A stretch of 46,863 bases of DNA from an uncultured Bacilli bacterium. Lineage in GTDB: Bacteria > Bacillota_I > Bacilli_A > RF39 > UBA660. The notes below the pieces were generated by a model, which worked only from the letters and a program-made list of their open reading frames with translations, was not told the origin of the DNA and ran no database searches. Positions 8,276 through 16,639 of the stretch are shown here, in pieces. Position 1 is the first letter of the stretch. Every line of letters begins with the position of its first letter. Both the position numbers and the translations under genes were made by a program. The stretch is from positions 1-46,863 of the forward strand of contig CAKPPW010000009.1 of NCBI GenBank assembly GCA_934177995.1, given 5' to 3'.

Positions 8276-8384
8276 AAAAAAGCACTCAATCTAATAGATT
8301 GTGTGCAAACCACATTTAAGGTAAGTACTCAAACTTTGGATATTAAGTATTTCCTTTTTTTATTATATGAAGTTTCCTTCATCT
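8276..8384 (-). ncRNA. Antisense RNA candidate (antitoxin), copy 2
   Basis: Same facing promoter and U-rich terminator as copy 1, shifted by 634 bases. The single change seen nearby (ATTATAC to ATCATAC at about 8406) falls in the promoter spacer. Confidence 0.55.
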
Positions 8385-8464
8385 GTATACATAGTAGCAT
8401 AAAATCATACTTTTAGCAAGTAGCAAGTTTACTAAAAAGGACCAGGATAATTTACATTTAGTAG

Positions 8465-8602
8465 TTAAAAATAGTTTTATTTGTTAACTTATTTGGAATT
8501 AATGGCTTATGGTATGATATTCCAACAGCAGAATTAGTTTTGTTACTAATAGGAATAGTATTTGTATTGAAATATATAATTACTAAAAGGAGAAATGCTT
8601 GA
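8465..8602 (+). pseudogene. C-terminal remnant of a MATE-family transporter
   Basis: An open stretch of 45 codons without a proper start. It reads VNLFGINGLWYDIPTAELV followed by a hydrophobic helix and KRRNA-stop. The GINGLW...IPTAEL pattern is the usual last-helix region of MATE multidrug efflux proteins. The remaining 400 or so residues are missing, and upstream lies the duplicated toxin cassette, so a deletion or insertion probably removed the rest. Confidence 0.55.
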
Positions 8603-8647
8603 TTTTTCCTTTATTTATTTTCTATAATATAGGTAAATTATAAATAA

Positions 8648-9126
8648 TACGTTTATGATGGAGGAGATTATTGGCATTTTATAACTTATGGATTATCAGA
8701 GCTATATGAGAAAGAATCTGATATAAAAGATATAAGTGGTTATGAATGGAATTTACCTTCAAATTAAAAAAAGATAATTATGAAAATGAGGAAAATGAAA
8801 TAAAATGTGTATGTGGTATTTTACAATCTATTGCAAGAATAACTTTTACAAAAGGAAAAATTTTTAATACCTATGAATATTTATATACAGGTCAGACTGT
8901 AGGAATTGATTATAATGGGAAATCTAATATAACTGGATTTATTACTATACCTGATGATAAGTTTTATGAGATAGATACTTTAAATGGTAGAGTACGTTTT
9001 GCTGAGTTTATTGGTGTTACAGATAATGAATTAAAAGCACTAAATAATAAGCAAATTACTGTTAAAGAACTTTATAGAAAAATTGGTAGTGATATAACTG
9101 ATTATAATAGAGATTCTGTTATATAA
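8648..9126 (+). pseudogene. SUFU (suppressor of fused)-family protein, truncated and frameshifted
   Basis: The first frame reads DYWHFITYGLSELYEKES...ISGYEW, a typical SUFU-family start, then runs into a stop. The homologous continuation (FTFKLKKDNYENEE...) is in the next frame from about 8749. One extra G in the GAATGG run near 8744 would join them as GYEWEFTFKL. The N-terminal part before YWHF is also missing (in-frame stop at 8645-8647). An intact 126-codon frame from 8746 lacks a ribosome binding site. SUFU-domain proteins in bacteria are often immunity or accessory genes near toxin loci. Confidence 0.6.
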
Positions 9127-9148
9127 ATTAAAATAACTCGGAGGGAAT

Positions 9149-9592
9149 ATGATTTTTGAAGTAAAAGATAGGTCGGTAGACTTAATAAATCAATTGCTTG
9201 AGGTGTGGGAAGATTCTGTTAGACATACCCATTTATTCTTAAAAGATGATGAGATAAAAAGTATAAAGGTGTATGTACCACAGGCTTTAAAAGAAATTGA
9301 ACATTTAATAATTATAAAAAATGAAGATAAGATTCCTATCGCATTTATGGGAATAGAAGATAAAAAACTTGAAATGTTATTTATTAAGAATAATGAAAGA
9401 GGTAAGGGGCTAGGAAGAAAACTTTTAAACTATGGTATAGAAAACTATAACATTAATGAAGTAACTGTTAATGAACAAAATCCTGATGCTAAAGGTTTCT
9501 ATGAACATATGGGTTTTAAAACTTATAAGAGAACAAAACTAGATGAGCAAGGTAATCCTTATCCAATTTTATATATGAAATTAGAAAAATAA
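9149..9592 (+). CDS. GNAT-family N-acetyltransferase
   Basis: 147 residues with the acetyl-CoA binding motif A: LEMLFIKNNERGKGLGRKLL (RGKGLGRKLL near residues 86-95), followed by VNEQNP and GFYEHMGFKTYKR, the usual end of a GNAT fold. It resembles YjaB/ElaA-like acetyltransferases acting on small molecules or protein N-termini; the substrate is unknown. CGGAGGGAAT precedes the ATG. The HAD gene follows, so the two are probably an operon. Confidence 0.85.
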   Translation: MIFEVKDRSVDLINQLLEVWEDSVRHTHLFLKDDEIKSIKVYVPQALKEIEHLIIIKNEDKIPIAFMGIEDKKLEMLFIKNNERGKGLGRKLLNYGIENYNINEVTVNEQNPDAKGFYEHMGFKTYKRTKLDEQGNPYPILYMKLEK

Positions 9593-9609
9593 TCTAGATG
9601 GAGGATGTA

Positions 9610-10191
9610 ATGATTAAGAATGTTATATTAGATGTTGGTGGTATCTTTTTTGATGATAGTAAACAAAATATTGAAAAGTTATTAAATAAAAATAGTGATA
9701 ATATTTATAAACTTGCTTATGGAAAAGATTTTAAGAAATGTTTATTAGGTGAAATAACAGTTGAAGAACATATTAATAATTTAAAAGGTGAAAAAGAGTT
9801 TAATGATATAAATTATATTCTAAAAAAAGAAAATTTAGTTGATTCTTATCCGTTAATGAAAACTAATTTCGAATATATAAAAAAATTAAAGAACAAAGGA
9901 TATAAATTGTTCCTATTGACTAATATAACTGAAGATAGTTATAACTATATAAATGATTTAATCAATATAAATAAAGTGTTTGCTGGGGGAATCTATTCTT
10001 ATCAAGAAGGAGTAGTAAAACCTAATCATGATATCTATAATCTATTAATTAATAGATTTAACTTAAATAAAGATGAAACAGTTTTCTTTGATGATAAGGT
10101 AAAGAATGTTTTAGCAGCTAAAGAAGTGGGAATAAAATCATATGTCTTTAATTCTATTGAAGATATCGAAAATGTCCTAGATAAAAATTAA
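9610..10191 (+). CDS. HAD-superfamily phosphatase (YihX-like)
   Basis: 193 residues. Motif I is ILDVGGIFFDDS, so the second Asp of the usual DxD is Gly, as in YihX-type and related sugar phosphatases that have D-x-G. Motif II is LLTN, and motif IV is FFDDKVKNV. The ATG at 9610 is chosen because GGAGG lies just before it; an in-frame ATG at 9598 is part of that ribosome binding site. The substrate cannot be told from sequence. Confidence 0.8.
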   Translation: MIKNVILDVGGIFFDDSKQNIEKLLNKNSDNIYKLAYGKDFKKCLLGEITVEEHINNLKGEKEFNDINYILKKENLVDSYPLMKTNFEYIKKLKNKGYKLFLLTNITEDSYNYINDLININKVFAGGIYSYQEGVVKPNHDIYNLLINRFNLNKDETVFFDDKVKNVLAAKEVGIKSYVFNSIEDIENVLDKN

Positions 10192-10262
10192 AACTCTAGT
10201 AATGTTTCCTGTTAGATTTTGTTATTATACATTATAGTAGAAATATGAAAGGAGACATTTTT

Positions 10263-10973
10263 ATGAATCAAGATAAAATAGGAAAGTTTATTCTAGAGTG
10301 TCGTAAGAAAAAAGGACTAACACAAGAAGCGTTAGCAGAAAAACTGGGAGTTACTGATAAATCAGTTAGTAATTGGGAAAATGGTAGAAATATGCCCGAT
10401 TTGTCTTTATTTAAACCTTTATGTGAAGTGTTAGATATTTCCATCAATGACTTAATAAGTGGTGAGATAGTTAGTAAAGAAAAATATCAAGACAGATTAG
10501 AGGAAAATATTATTAGAACAATTGACTATTCTAATAAAAAAATAATAAAGAAAAATAATTTGATTAATATTATTTTAACCATCTTTGGAATAGCTCTAAT
10601 AGTAACTGCTATGTCTATCTTTCCAAGTGAGAGTAGTTGGGGTAGTATTTATTCTATCATTGGAATAATTATCTCATTAATAGGGGTAGCAGGTTTTATA
10701 AAAAACTTAACTTATATCTTAAAAGTATTATTTAGTATCGGATACCTTATTTTTGCTATAACAGGTTTGGTAATTATTGATTATATAAGTGTAGTTAATA
10801 TTAAACAAGCCCCAAGATTTTCTCTATATAAAATATCAGCTCGCAAAACAATATATTATGATACACCATTTTATGATGTGGTAAGATGTAATAAAGATAC
10901 AAAAGATGAATACTATAAAATTATGAAAAATCAGTCATATGATAGTGAAAATATAGAAATGTATTATAAGTGA
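10263..10973 (+). CDS. XRE-family regulator with C-terminal membrane domain
   Basis: 236 residues. The first 65 form an XRE helix-turn-helix (GLTQEALAEKLGVTDKSVSN, then WENGRNMPDL). Four or so hydrophobic helices follow, and a short hydrophilic tail. Membrane-linked XRE regulators of this kind are common in Bacillota; their signals are unknown. AAGGAGA precedes the ATG at 10263. A terminator follows at once, so it is a single-gene unit. Confidence 0.8.
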   Translation: MNQDKIGKFILECRKKKGLTQEALAEKLGVTDKSVSNWENGRNMPDLSLFKPLCEVLDISINDLISGEIVSKEKYQDRLEENIIRTIDYSNKKIIKKNNLINIILTIFGIALIVTAMSIFPSESSWGSIYSIIGIIISLIGVAGFIKNLTYILKVLFSIGYLIFAITGLVIIDYISVVNIKQAPRFSLYKISARKTIYYDTPFYDVVRCNKDTKDEYYKIMKNQSYDSENIEMYYK

Positions 10974-10975
10974 TT

Positions 10976-10999
10976 AGAACTTTATATAGTTCTTTTTTT
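10976..10999 (+). terminator. Intrinsic terminator after the XRE-membrane gene
   Basis: AGAAC pairs with GTTCT around an 8-base loop and is followed by seven T. Confidence 0.65.
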
Positions 11000-11048
11000 A
11001 GAGAAAAATTTTCGTTTACTGTTTATTATAATTATAGATACTATCTAA

Positions 11049-12035
11049 CTAGTGATAAGTATTGTTAATTATATTTATAATTTCATTACCATGAGTCTTA
11101 AGTTTTATATCGGATAGTATCTTAGATTCTTTTAGTTCTTCAATAGTTTTAGGGTTTAAAACTAAAATTCTATCAAGTTCTTCATTAGTAAAAACATAAT
11201 AAGCTGGTATATTTCTTTCTTTAGCTCTTTGTTTTCTAAATTCAATTAATCTTTCTTTTAAAATTTCCTTATTAGCTTTAATTAACTGAGTATTTGTCTC
11301 ATTAATATTGAAATCATCATTTTTATTAATATTTAGTTTAAGAAAATGATTTGCCCACTCTTGCATTTCTCTTTTGTTATCCCATAAGTCTTTATCACTA
11401 TGATCACGGTCATATTCTAGTTTTCTTATCAATGAATCAGACTTTATAATATTGTTTTTCATTTCTTTAGGAGCATATCTAGTGTTTAAAATATTTTCAC
11501 CATTAGAAGTTACTACCAACACTCTATGTAATTTTTCAAAATTCTTCTCAAAAAAGAAACTTTTAATTTTTCCTTGAGTTTCTAGCCATATTTTTTTATA
11601 AACATCACGTTGAGCCATTACTTGCCTATAAGGAGATTCCATTCCTTTTTTTACACTGTTACCAAATAAGTTATATTCTCTTATAAAATCCCCTCTTTCA
11701 TTGACAGTAATATTTCCTATTAAATTTTTGCATTCTATAAAATAGCAACACCAAGCGGTTATTATAATAAAATCTATTTGGGCTTTTAAATCTTCATATT
11801 CAATATTAATATCATGAAGAACAAACATACCAATATTAGCTTTCCTTAGTTGATATAATATTTCCTTTTCTCCAGCTAGTCCTTTCTTTGCTATAAATAA
11901 TTGATTAGCAATATCTTTATTATTGGGATGTTTTTCTCTCAGACTTTCTAGATAATTTACTTGTCTTTCTAGTGTAGAGTCTTCCTTTAAAATAATAGTT
12001 TCTCTAAATTTATCAAATATGTTTAAAATGTTCAT
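11049..12035 (-). CDS. NERD (nuclease-related) domain protein with C-terminal HRDC-like domain
   Basis: 328 residues. A NERD domain spans about 50-175: GLAGEKEILYQL, then DINIEYEDLKAQIDFIII and YFIECKNLIGNI, which give the E...D...ExK pattern of PD-(D/E)XK-type nucleases. Residues about 262-325 look like an HRDC helicase-associated domain (RKQRAKERNIPAYYVFTNEE). NERD-HRDC proteins are probably involved in DNA processing, but no activity is established for this arrangement. GGAGG lies six bases before the ATG. Confidence 0.75.
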   Translation of the reverse strand: MNILNIFDKFRETIILKEDSTLERQVNYLESLREKHPNNKDIANQLFIAKKGLAGEKEILYQLRKANIGMFVLHDINIEYEDLKAQIDFIIITAWCCYFIECKNLIGNITVNERGDFIREYNLFGNSVKKGMESPYRQVMAQRDVYKKIWLETQGKIKSFFFEKNFEKLHRVLVVTSNGENILNTRYAPKEMKNNIIKSDSLIRKLEYDRDHSDKDLWDNKREMQEWANHFLKLNINKNDDFNINETNTQLIKANKEILKERLIEFRKQRAKERNIPAYYVFTNEELDRILVLNPKTIEELKESKILSDIKLKTHGNEIINIINNTYH

Positions 12036-12110
12036 TTTGTTCCTCCGTATCTTGCCTATACTATAACATACTTTTATTTGTTTTTATAATATAATTTATC
12101 ATTTATATAT

Positions 12111-13982
12111 TTATTCTTCTATTTTAAAGTAGATGTTGGCAAAGTACTCTTCATTAGCTTCTAGAAAATCATTAGTAAGATCTAGGAGTGGACCTTTTTC
12201 AGTTGACCAGTTAAGTTCTTTATAACTTACTATTCCTTGATTATTGCTACCAGTGTAAACTAGTTTTGGGCTAGTAGTTAAAGTTATTATCTCATCATCA
12301 AGCTTTTTAAAAACAAGAGAATTTTCTAAAATGAAACCATTAGCTGATGTCAACTGTTTGTCTATATAGACGTAAAGTTTCCAATCAGAACTGTTAAGCC
12401 TGCTGTCAACTATTTTTGATTTTAATTCTTTGGTTTTAGGAAAAATATAAGTATTATTTATAGGAACTAGAGAAAAACTTATCGCTTCATTTATATTTAA
12501 TAATGTTAATTCACCAGTAAAAGGGGTAGTAACTTGTCTTGTTCCATAGATAAAGCTACCGGCTACATTAGCAGTTAATTCTACAGTAGTACCATCTGCT
12601 ATAGTAGTAGGTAAATTATATTCGAATAATCCTTCATCATCGGCATTTACTATTTCTGTAGTACTACCATATTTTACTAAGATATCAGCAAAACTACTTG
12701 TATGACCACTTATTGTATTTTTAGTTGTATTAATAGGATGTATATTCATAAGAGTAGTACCAATAGAAAGTTGTTTTCTATTTAAAAAAGTAAAGTTACC
12801 AAAGTCAGACATTTCTTTTTCTTCAATAGCTGGTATATTGTGACTGGTTATAGAAGTTAGAACAGATGTTATAATTCCTTCTAATCTTAAAATATCATTT
12901 TTTCTATACCAAGAGTAGTCAGGAATATTGTTTATGTCTCCAGCTGCTGTAACTTCTACAGAATCTTTCCACATATTAATTCTAGAACATCTTATATAAA
13001 AGGTTAGGGGATTATCTGTATAAATAACAGTAGCATTTCTACTATAGAGAGCTATAGACTTAGGATTATCTAGAGTCAGTTTACAATCAGTTCCTTTAAA
13101 ATGAATATTATAGTTATCACTAGGAGTACTACTATAGGAGTTTATTACTTGTAGCTCGGCATCTTCCTTTACAGTTAAAGAACCAAAAATAACCCACATA
13201 GGCACTCTTTGATGACTGGTTTCTATAAAAATAAATGATGCTCTTTCATCTATTACTACATTATTAGCACCATAAACAGGATTGGGGGCAAAACCATTAC
13301 CTGTAGTTAGGTGTACACTTGTATCATGAAGAATAGTAAAGTTTAATTTGTTTGTTCCCATCATAAACTCTCTAGCATCAGTTGATAAAATAATGTCACT
13401 TTTACATAAAAATATAACAGATGGATTTGCTGAATTACTTTTATAAGAGAATAATGGATAACTAGTAGCACTACTTGATATATTAGTTTTTCCGCCAATT
13501 ATAACTCTTTCTGCTTCACATACTTCTTGAGCTTTAATTCCATTTGTATCTTCTATAGTAATATATGAATTGGTTATTTTAACAGTGCCATAAGGATTAA
13601 AAGCTAACTGTGTTCCTTTAAAAGTAATATTATCATAGATATTTACTATTCCTTGATTACTAATACCTGTTGGAACACTAATAATTCCATATATATTAAT
13701 ATTAATTATTATCATATTTATAAGTCTTGTTTCCTTAGTAGAAGCAGTTGTAACAATAGTGTCCGTAGATAATTGACTATCCATTCCAGTTAGAGTATGT
13801 AATTTATTTAAGTATGTACCATCAATTACTATTTTACTTTTATTTTCGTTTACAGTAATACCACTTTCTAAAGTAATATCATCTTCTAGATAAATATATT
13901 CATAATTATTATTTTCTTCTAAGACTTCTTTTAACTCAGTACTAGTAGACACTGTAACAGTTTTATCATTAATTATATGCAT
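12111..13982 (-). CDS. Large beta-helix surface/spore protein with Ig-like domain
   Basis: 623 residues. An N-terminal half of right-handed beta-helix type, similar to pectate-lyase-like adhesive domains (YEYIYLEDDITLESGITVN, GTYLNKLHTLTG, VNIYDNITFKG). An Ig-like repeat lies about residues 435-500 (ISGHTSSFADILVKYGSTTE). A C-terminal beta domain begins near 510. No signal peptide, sortase motif or membrane segment is visible, which fits a spore-surface protein made in the mother cell rather than a classical adhesin. Location is inference. Confidence 0.55.
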   Translation of the reverse strand: MHIINDKTVTVSTSTELKEVLEENNNYEYIYLEDDITLESGITVNENKSKIVIDGTYLNKLHTLTGMDSQLSTDTIVTTASTKETRLINMIIININIYGIISVPTGISNQGIVNIYDNITFKGTQLAFNPYGTVKITNSYITIEDTNGIKAQEVCEAERVIIGGKTNISSSATSYPLFSYKSNSANPSVIFLCKSDIILSTDAREFMMGTNKLNFTILHDTSVHLTTGNGFAPNPVYGANNVVIDERASFIFIETSHQRVPMWVIFGSLTVKEDAELQVINSYSSTPSDNYNIHFKGTDCKLTLDNPKSIALYSRNATVIYTDNPLTFYIRCSRINMWKDSVEVTAAGDINNIPDYSWYRKNDILRLEGIITSVLTSITSHNIPAIEEKEMSDFGNFTFLNRKQLSIGTTLMNIHPINTTKNTISGHTSSFADILVKYGSTTEIVNADDEGLFEYNLPTTIADGTTVELTANVAGSFIYGTRQVTTPFTGELTLLNINEAISFSLVPINNTYIFPKTKELKSKIVDSRLNSSDWKLYVYIDKQLTSANGFILENSLVFKKLDDEIITLTTSPKLVYTGSNNQGIVSYKELNWSTEKGPLLDLTNDFLEANEEYFANIYFKIEE

Positions 13983-14130
13983 AAAATCACTTGTCCTTTA
14001 ATATAATATATGTTTTCTTTTTTATTTGAATAATGATGATTCCTACTTATTGATTATTTTTTTCTTTCATTCTTTTCTAATAATCTCAGATATAAATAAA
14101 AAAGTAATGGCTATAAGTTTGTTGTACTGA

Positions 14131-14400
14131 GATTATAAAATAGAGACTGGCTTAATGTATGCAAAATGTTTTGATAGACTTGATAAAAGATTTTTACTTA
14201 TTTGTTTAATTCCAATTGTTCTTCATGGAATGTGGGATATGCCAATAAATGCACCATATTACCTATTACAAATTGCATTAACTGTAGTTGCTTGGCTAGT
14301 TATAATATATTTTATAAATCTAGGCTTAAAACAGGTAGATGATGCTAAGAAATTAGAGATGAAAAAGATTCATTCTAAGACTAAGAAAGAAGCAGATTAA
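14131..14400 (+). pseudogene. PrsW-family intramembrane protease, C-terminal remnant
   Basis: The open frame reads TGLMYAKCFDR...PIVLHGMWDMP... followed by one more membrane helix and a charged tail. The HGMWD segment is the last conserved histidine motif of PrsW glutamic-type proteases. The upstream catalytic E-E and earlier helices are missing, and a stop precedes the frame at 14128. An 81-codon ORF from ATG 14155 exists but lacks a ribosome binding site. It converges on lysR with a four-base overlap. The preceding 150 bases show nothing recognisable. Confidence 0.5.
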
Positions 14401-15278
14401 AGCTTCTTTTTTGTTAAATATTTTATAAACATTTTACTTGCAAAGGTTAATGAAACTGATTTATTAGTCGCCAAATAAATATTTATATTTGGAATTTTTT
14501 TATTGATTTTTAGTTCCTTTAAATTTTTATTATTTTTCTTTGCTAAATCTATTATAGAAAAGCCAATTCCTAAACCAATATTAGTAAATTCAGTGACTAA
14601 TTCTTGACTTACAACTTCCATTTTAGGTATCAGTCTAACACTATTTTGTAAGGCAATGTAATCTAGTAGTTTTCTACTGTTTGCCCCTTCCTTTTGTAAA
14701 ATAAGAGGAAATTTATTTAAATCTTCAAAATTAGTTATTTCATCATTATAAAATTGAGGATTAAAGATAAATCCTTGTTTTAGTTCTTTAATTTTTTCTA
14801 AGTGTAAATTGGTTTCTTTTATATTACTTTCATTAAAAATAACAAAATCTAATTTACCAAGTTTTAAATCATTAATTAAATTACTAGTTAAATCGTTTGT
14901 AATATTGATATTTATATTTGGATAGTCGTTATGAAACTGTTTTAAACTATCTATTAAAATTAATTTGGTTAGTGTTGTTGAACAGCCAATCTTTATTTCG
15001 CCTTTTGTTAGATTTTTAAAAGATGTAAATTCGTTTTCGGCATTATTAATAAGTTCTAAAGCCCCTTTAACGTATTCATAAAACATTTTTCCTTCTTCAG
15101 TTAGTTCCATTCCTTTATTACTTCTTAAAAATAGTGTACCACCTAACTGATTTTCTAATTTTTTGATTGACTGAGATATGGCTGGTTGGGAAATATGCAG
15201 TTCCTCACTAGCTTTTGTCATATGATTGTTTTTAGCAACAGTATAAAAAATTCTATATAATTCTAAATCTATATTCAT
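14397..15278 (-). CDS. LysR-family transcriptional regulator
   Basis: 293 residues with an N-terminal winged HTH (ASEELHISQPAISQSIKKLE) and a C-terminal periplasmic-binding-like effector domain (residues about 90-290, GEIKIGCSTTLTKLIL). AAGGAGA precedes the ATG. It is divergent from coaC, which it probably regulates; an inverted repeat TTATCA-N6-TGATAA lies between them. The effector is unknown. Confidence 0.88.
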   Translation of the reverse strand: MNIDLELYRIFYTVAKNNHMTKASEELHISQPAISQSIKKLENQLGGTLFLRSNKGMELTEEGKMFYEYVKGALELINNAENEFTSFKNLTKGEIKIGCSTTLTKLILIDSLKQFHNDYPNININITNDLTSNLINDLKLGKLDFVIFNESNIKETNLHLEKIKELKQGFIFNPQFYNDEITNFEDLNKFPLILQKEGANSRKLLDYIALQNSVRLIPKMEVVSQELVTEFTNIGLGIGFSIIDLAKKNNKNLKELKINKKIPNINIYLATNKSVSLTFASKMFIKYLTKKKL

Positions 15279-15321
15279 TATAATCTCTCCTTATGACAAT
15301 GATAACATAAATATATTTTAC

Positions 15322-15339
15322 TTATCAAGATACTGATAA
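15322..15339. promoter_or_regulatory. LysR-type operator candidate over the coaC promoter
   Basis: TTATCA and TGATAA flank a six-base centre, and a looser pair TTAT-N7-ATAA lies just upstream near 15292. This suits a LysR site and overlaps the likely -10 region (GATAAT) of coaC. Confidence 0.45.
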
Positions 15340-15366
15340 TAAAATGTAAGTGAAAGGAAGAAAAAT

Positions 15367-15918
15367 ATGTTTAAAGATTTTAATATTGTTATAGGAATAA
15401 CTGGGGGGATTGCTGCTTATAAGGCATGTGGTATTGTTAGTTTTTTTAAGAGTCAAGGAGCAAATATTGATGTCATTATGACAAAAAATGCTTCTTTGTT
15501 TATCACACCACTTACTTTAGAAACTTTATCAAGTAATAAAGTAATTACGGATATGTTTGAAAGACCAGATTACATAGAAGTTAAACATATTAGTTTAGCT
15601 AAAAAAGCAGATTTATTTTTGATAGTACCAGCTACAGCTAATATAATTGGAAAGGTAGCAAATGGAATAGCAGATGATATGTTAACTACTACTATTATGG
15701 CTACTAAAGCACCAGTAATATTTGCACCTGCTATGAATGATGCAATGTATAATAATAAAATAGTCCAAGCTAATTTAGATAAATTAAAACTGTATGGGTA
15801 TAAAATAATAGAACCATCTTTTGGCCATCTTGCCTGTGGTTATGAAGCAAAAGGTAAACTACCTAAGAATGAAGAAATAATAGACTATGTAAAAAAACTA
15901 GTAAAGGAGAAGCGGTAA
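15367..15918 (+). CDS. coaC: Phosphopantothenoylcysteine decarboxylase (CoaC) / HFCD flavoprotein
   Basis: 183 residues, a stand-alone HFCD-family flavoprotein. The N-terminal GITGGIAAYKA binds FMN, the catalytic His is in VKHISLAKKAD, the PAMN motif is APAMNDAMYNN, and the substrate-clamp Cys is in HLACGYEAKGKLP. It decarboxylates 4'-phosphopantothenoylcysteine in CoA synthesis. One base separates it from coaB. Stand-alone CoaC and CoaB pairs are known in streptococci and enterococci, in contrast to fused Dfp. An unrelated HFCD decarboxylase is the alternative, but the coaB neighbour argues for CoA synthesis. Confidence 0.88.
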   Translation: MFKDFNIVIGITGGIAAYKACGIVSFFKSQGANIDVIMTKNASLFITPLTLETLSSNKVITDMFERPDYIEVKHISLAKKADLFLIVPATANIIGKVANGIADDMLTTTIMATKAPVIFAPAMNDAMYNNKIVQANLDKLKLYGYKIIEPSFGHLACGYEAKGKLPKNEEIIDYVKKLVKEKR

Positions 15919-15919
15919 A

Positions 15920-16639
15920 ATGAAAAAATTTATAGTAACAGCTGGCGGTACTAGTGAAAAAATAGATAATGTTAGAAAAATAACTAATTCATCAAGTGGA
16001 AGGCTAGGTATGTTGATAGCTAATCATTTATTAAATGAAAATAAAAATTCAATTATATATTATATATGTTCTAAAAATTCATTAAGACCAGTAGATGAGA
16101 AAATTAAAATTATAGAAATAGATGATACAAACGATTTGAAAAATAAAGTAGAAAACTTACTTTTAACTAATAAAATAGATTGCTTTATACACTCTATGGC
16201 AGTATCTGACTATCAAACTGATTATGTAACTACTATTGAACAAATCAAGAAAAGTATTAATAATGCTAGTAACATAGAAGAAGCTTTTTCTAATATAGAA
16301 ACTATTAATGATAATAAAATTTCTTCTTCTTGTAATAATTTAGTAGTAGTTTTAAAACAGACACCGAAAATAATATCTATGATAAAAAATTTAAGTCCAT
16401 CAACGTATTTAGTAGGATTTAAATTATTAGATGGAGTATCTAAAGATGAATTAATAATGGTGGCTAAGAAGTTAAGAAATAAAAACAAATGTGATTTAGT
16501 AGTTGCTAATGATTTATCAACTATAAGAAATGGTAAACACCTAGCTTATATTATTGATAAAAATGATAGGATAGAAGAAGCTAATGGTAAAGATGAGATA
16601 GCAATGAAAATAGTGAGGATGGTAAGTTATGAAAAATAG
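15920..16639 (+). CDS. coaB: Phosphopantothenate-cysteine ligase (CoaB)
   Basis: 239 residues of the CoaB fold: VTAGGTSEKIDNVRKITN, then SSSGRLGMLIANHL for nucleotide binding; HSMAVSDYQ near residue 90; LVGFKLLDGV and DLVVANDLS in the C-terminal half. It joins 4'-phosphopantothenate to cysteine. It lies between coaC and the aldolase gene, with which it overlaps by 11 bases, so the three are an operon. Confidence 0.88.
   Translation: MKKFIVTAGGTSEKIDNVRKITNSSSGRLGMLIANHLLNENKNSIIYYICSKNSLRPVDEKIKIIEIDDTNDLKNKVENLLLTNKIDCFIHSMAVSDYQTDYVTTIEQIKKSINNASNIEEAFSNIETINDNKISSSCNNLVVVLKQTPKIISMIKNLSPSTYLVGFKLLDGVSKDELIMVAKKLRNKNKCDLVVANDLSTIRNGKHLAYIIDKNDRIEEANGKDEIAMKIVRMVSYEK

Larger units (their letters stand above)
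8047..8421 (+). repeat. Toxin-antitoxin cassette, tandem copy 2
   Basis: Second copy of the 375-base unit, in the same orientation. Promoter TTGTTT-17-TATAAT lies at 8096-8124. Shortly after this copy the sequence enters the MATE remnant, so the array sits beside decayed genes. Confidence 0.9.

Noticed and set aside
7413..8421. CRISPR or other short-spaced repeat array
   Set aside because: There are only two long units containing promoters and a gene; no short repeats with unique spacers.
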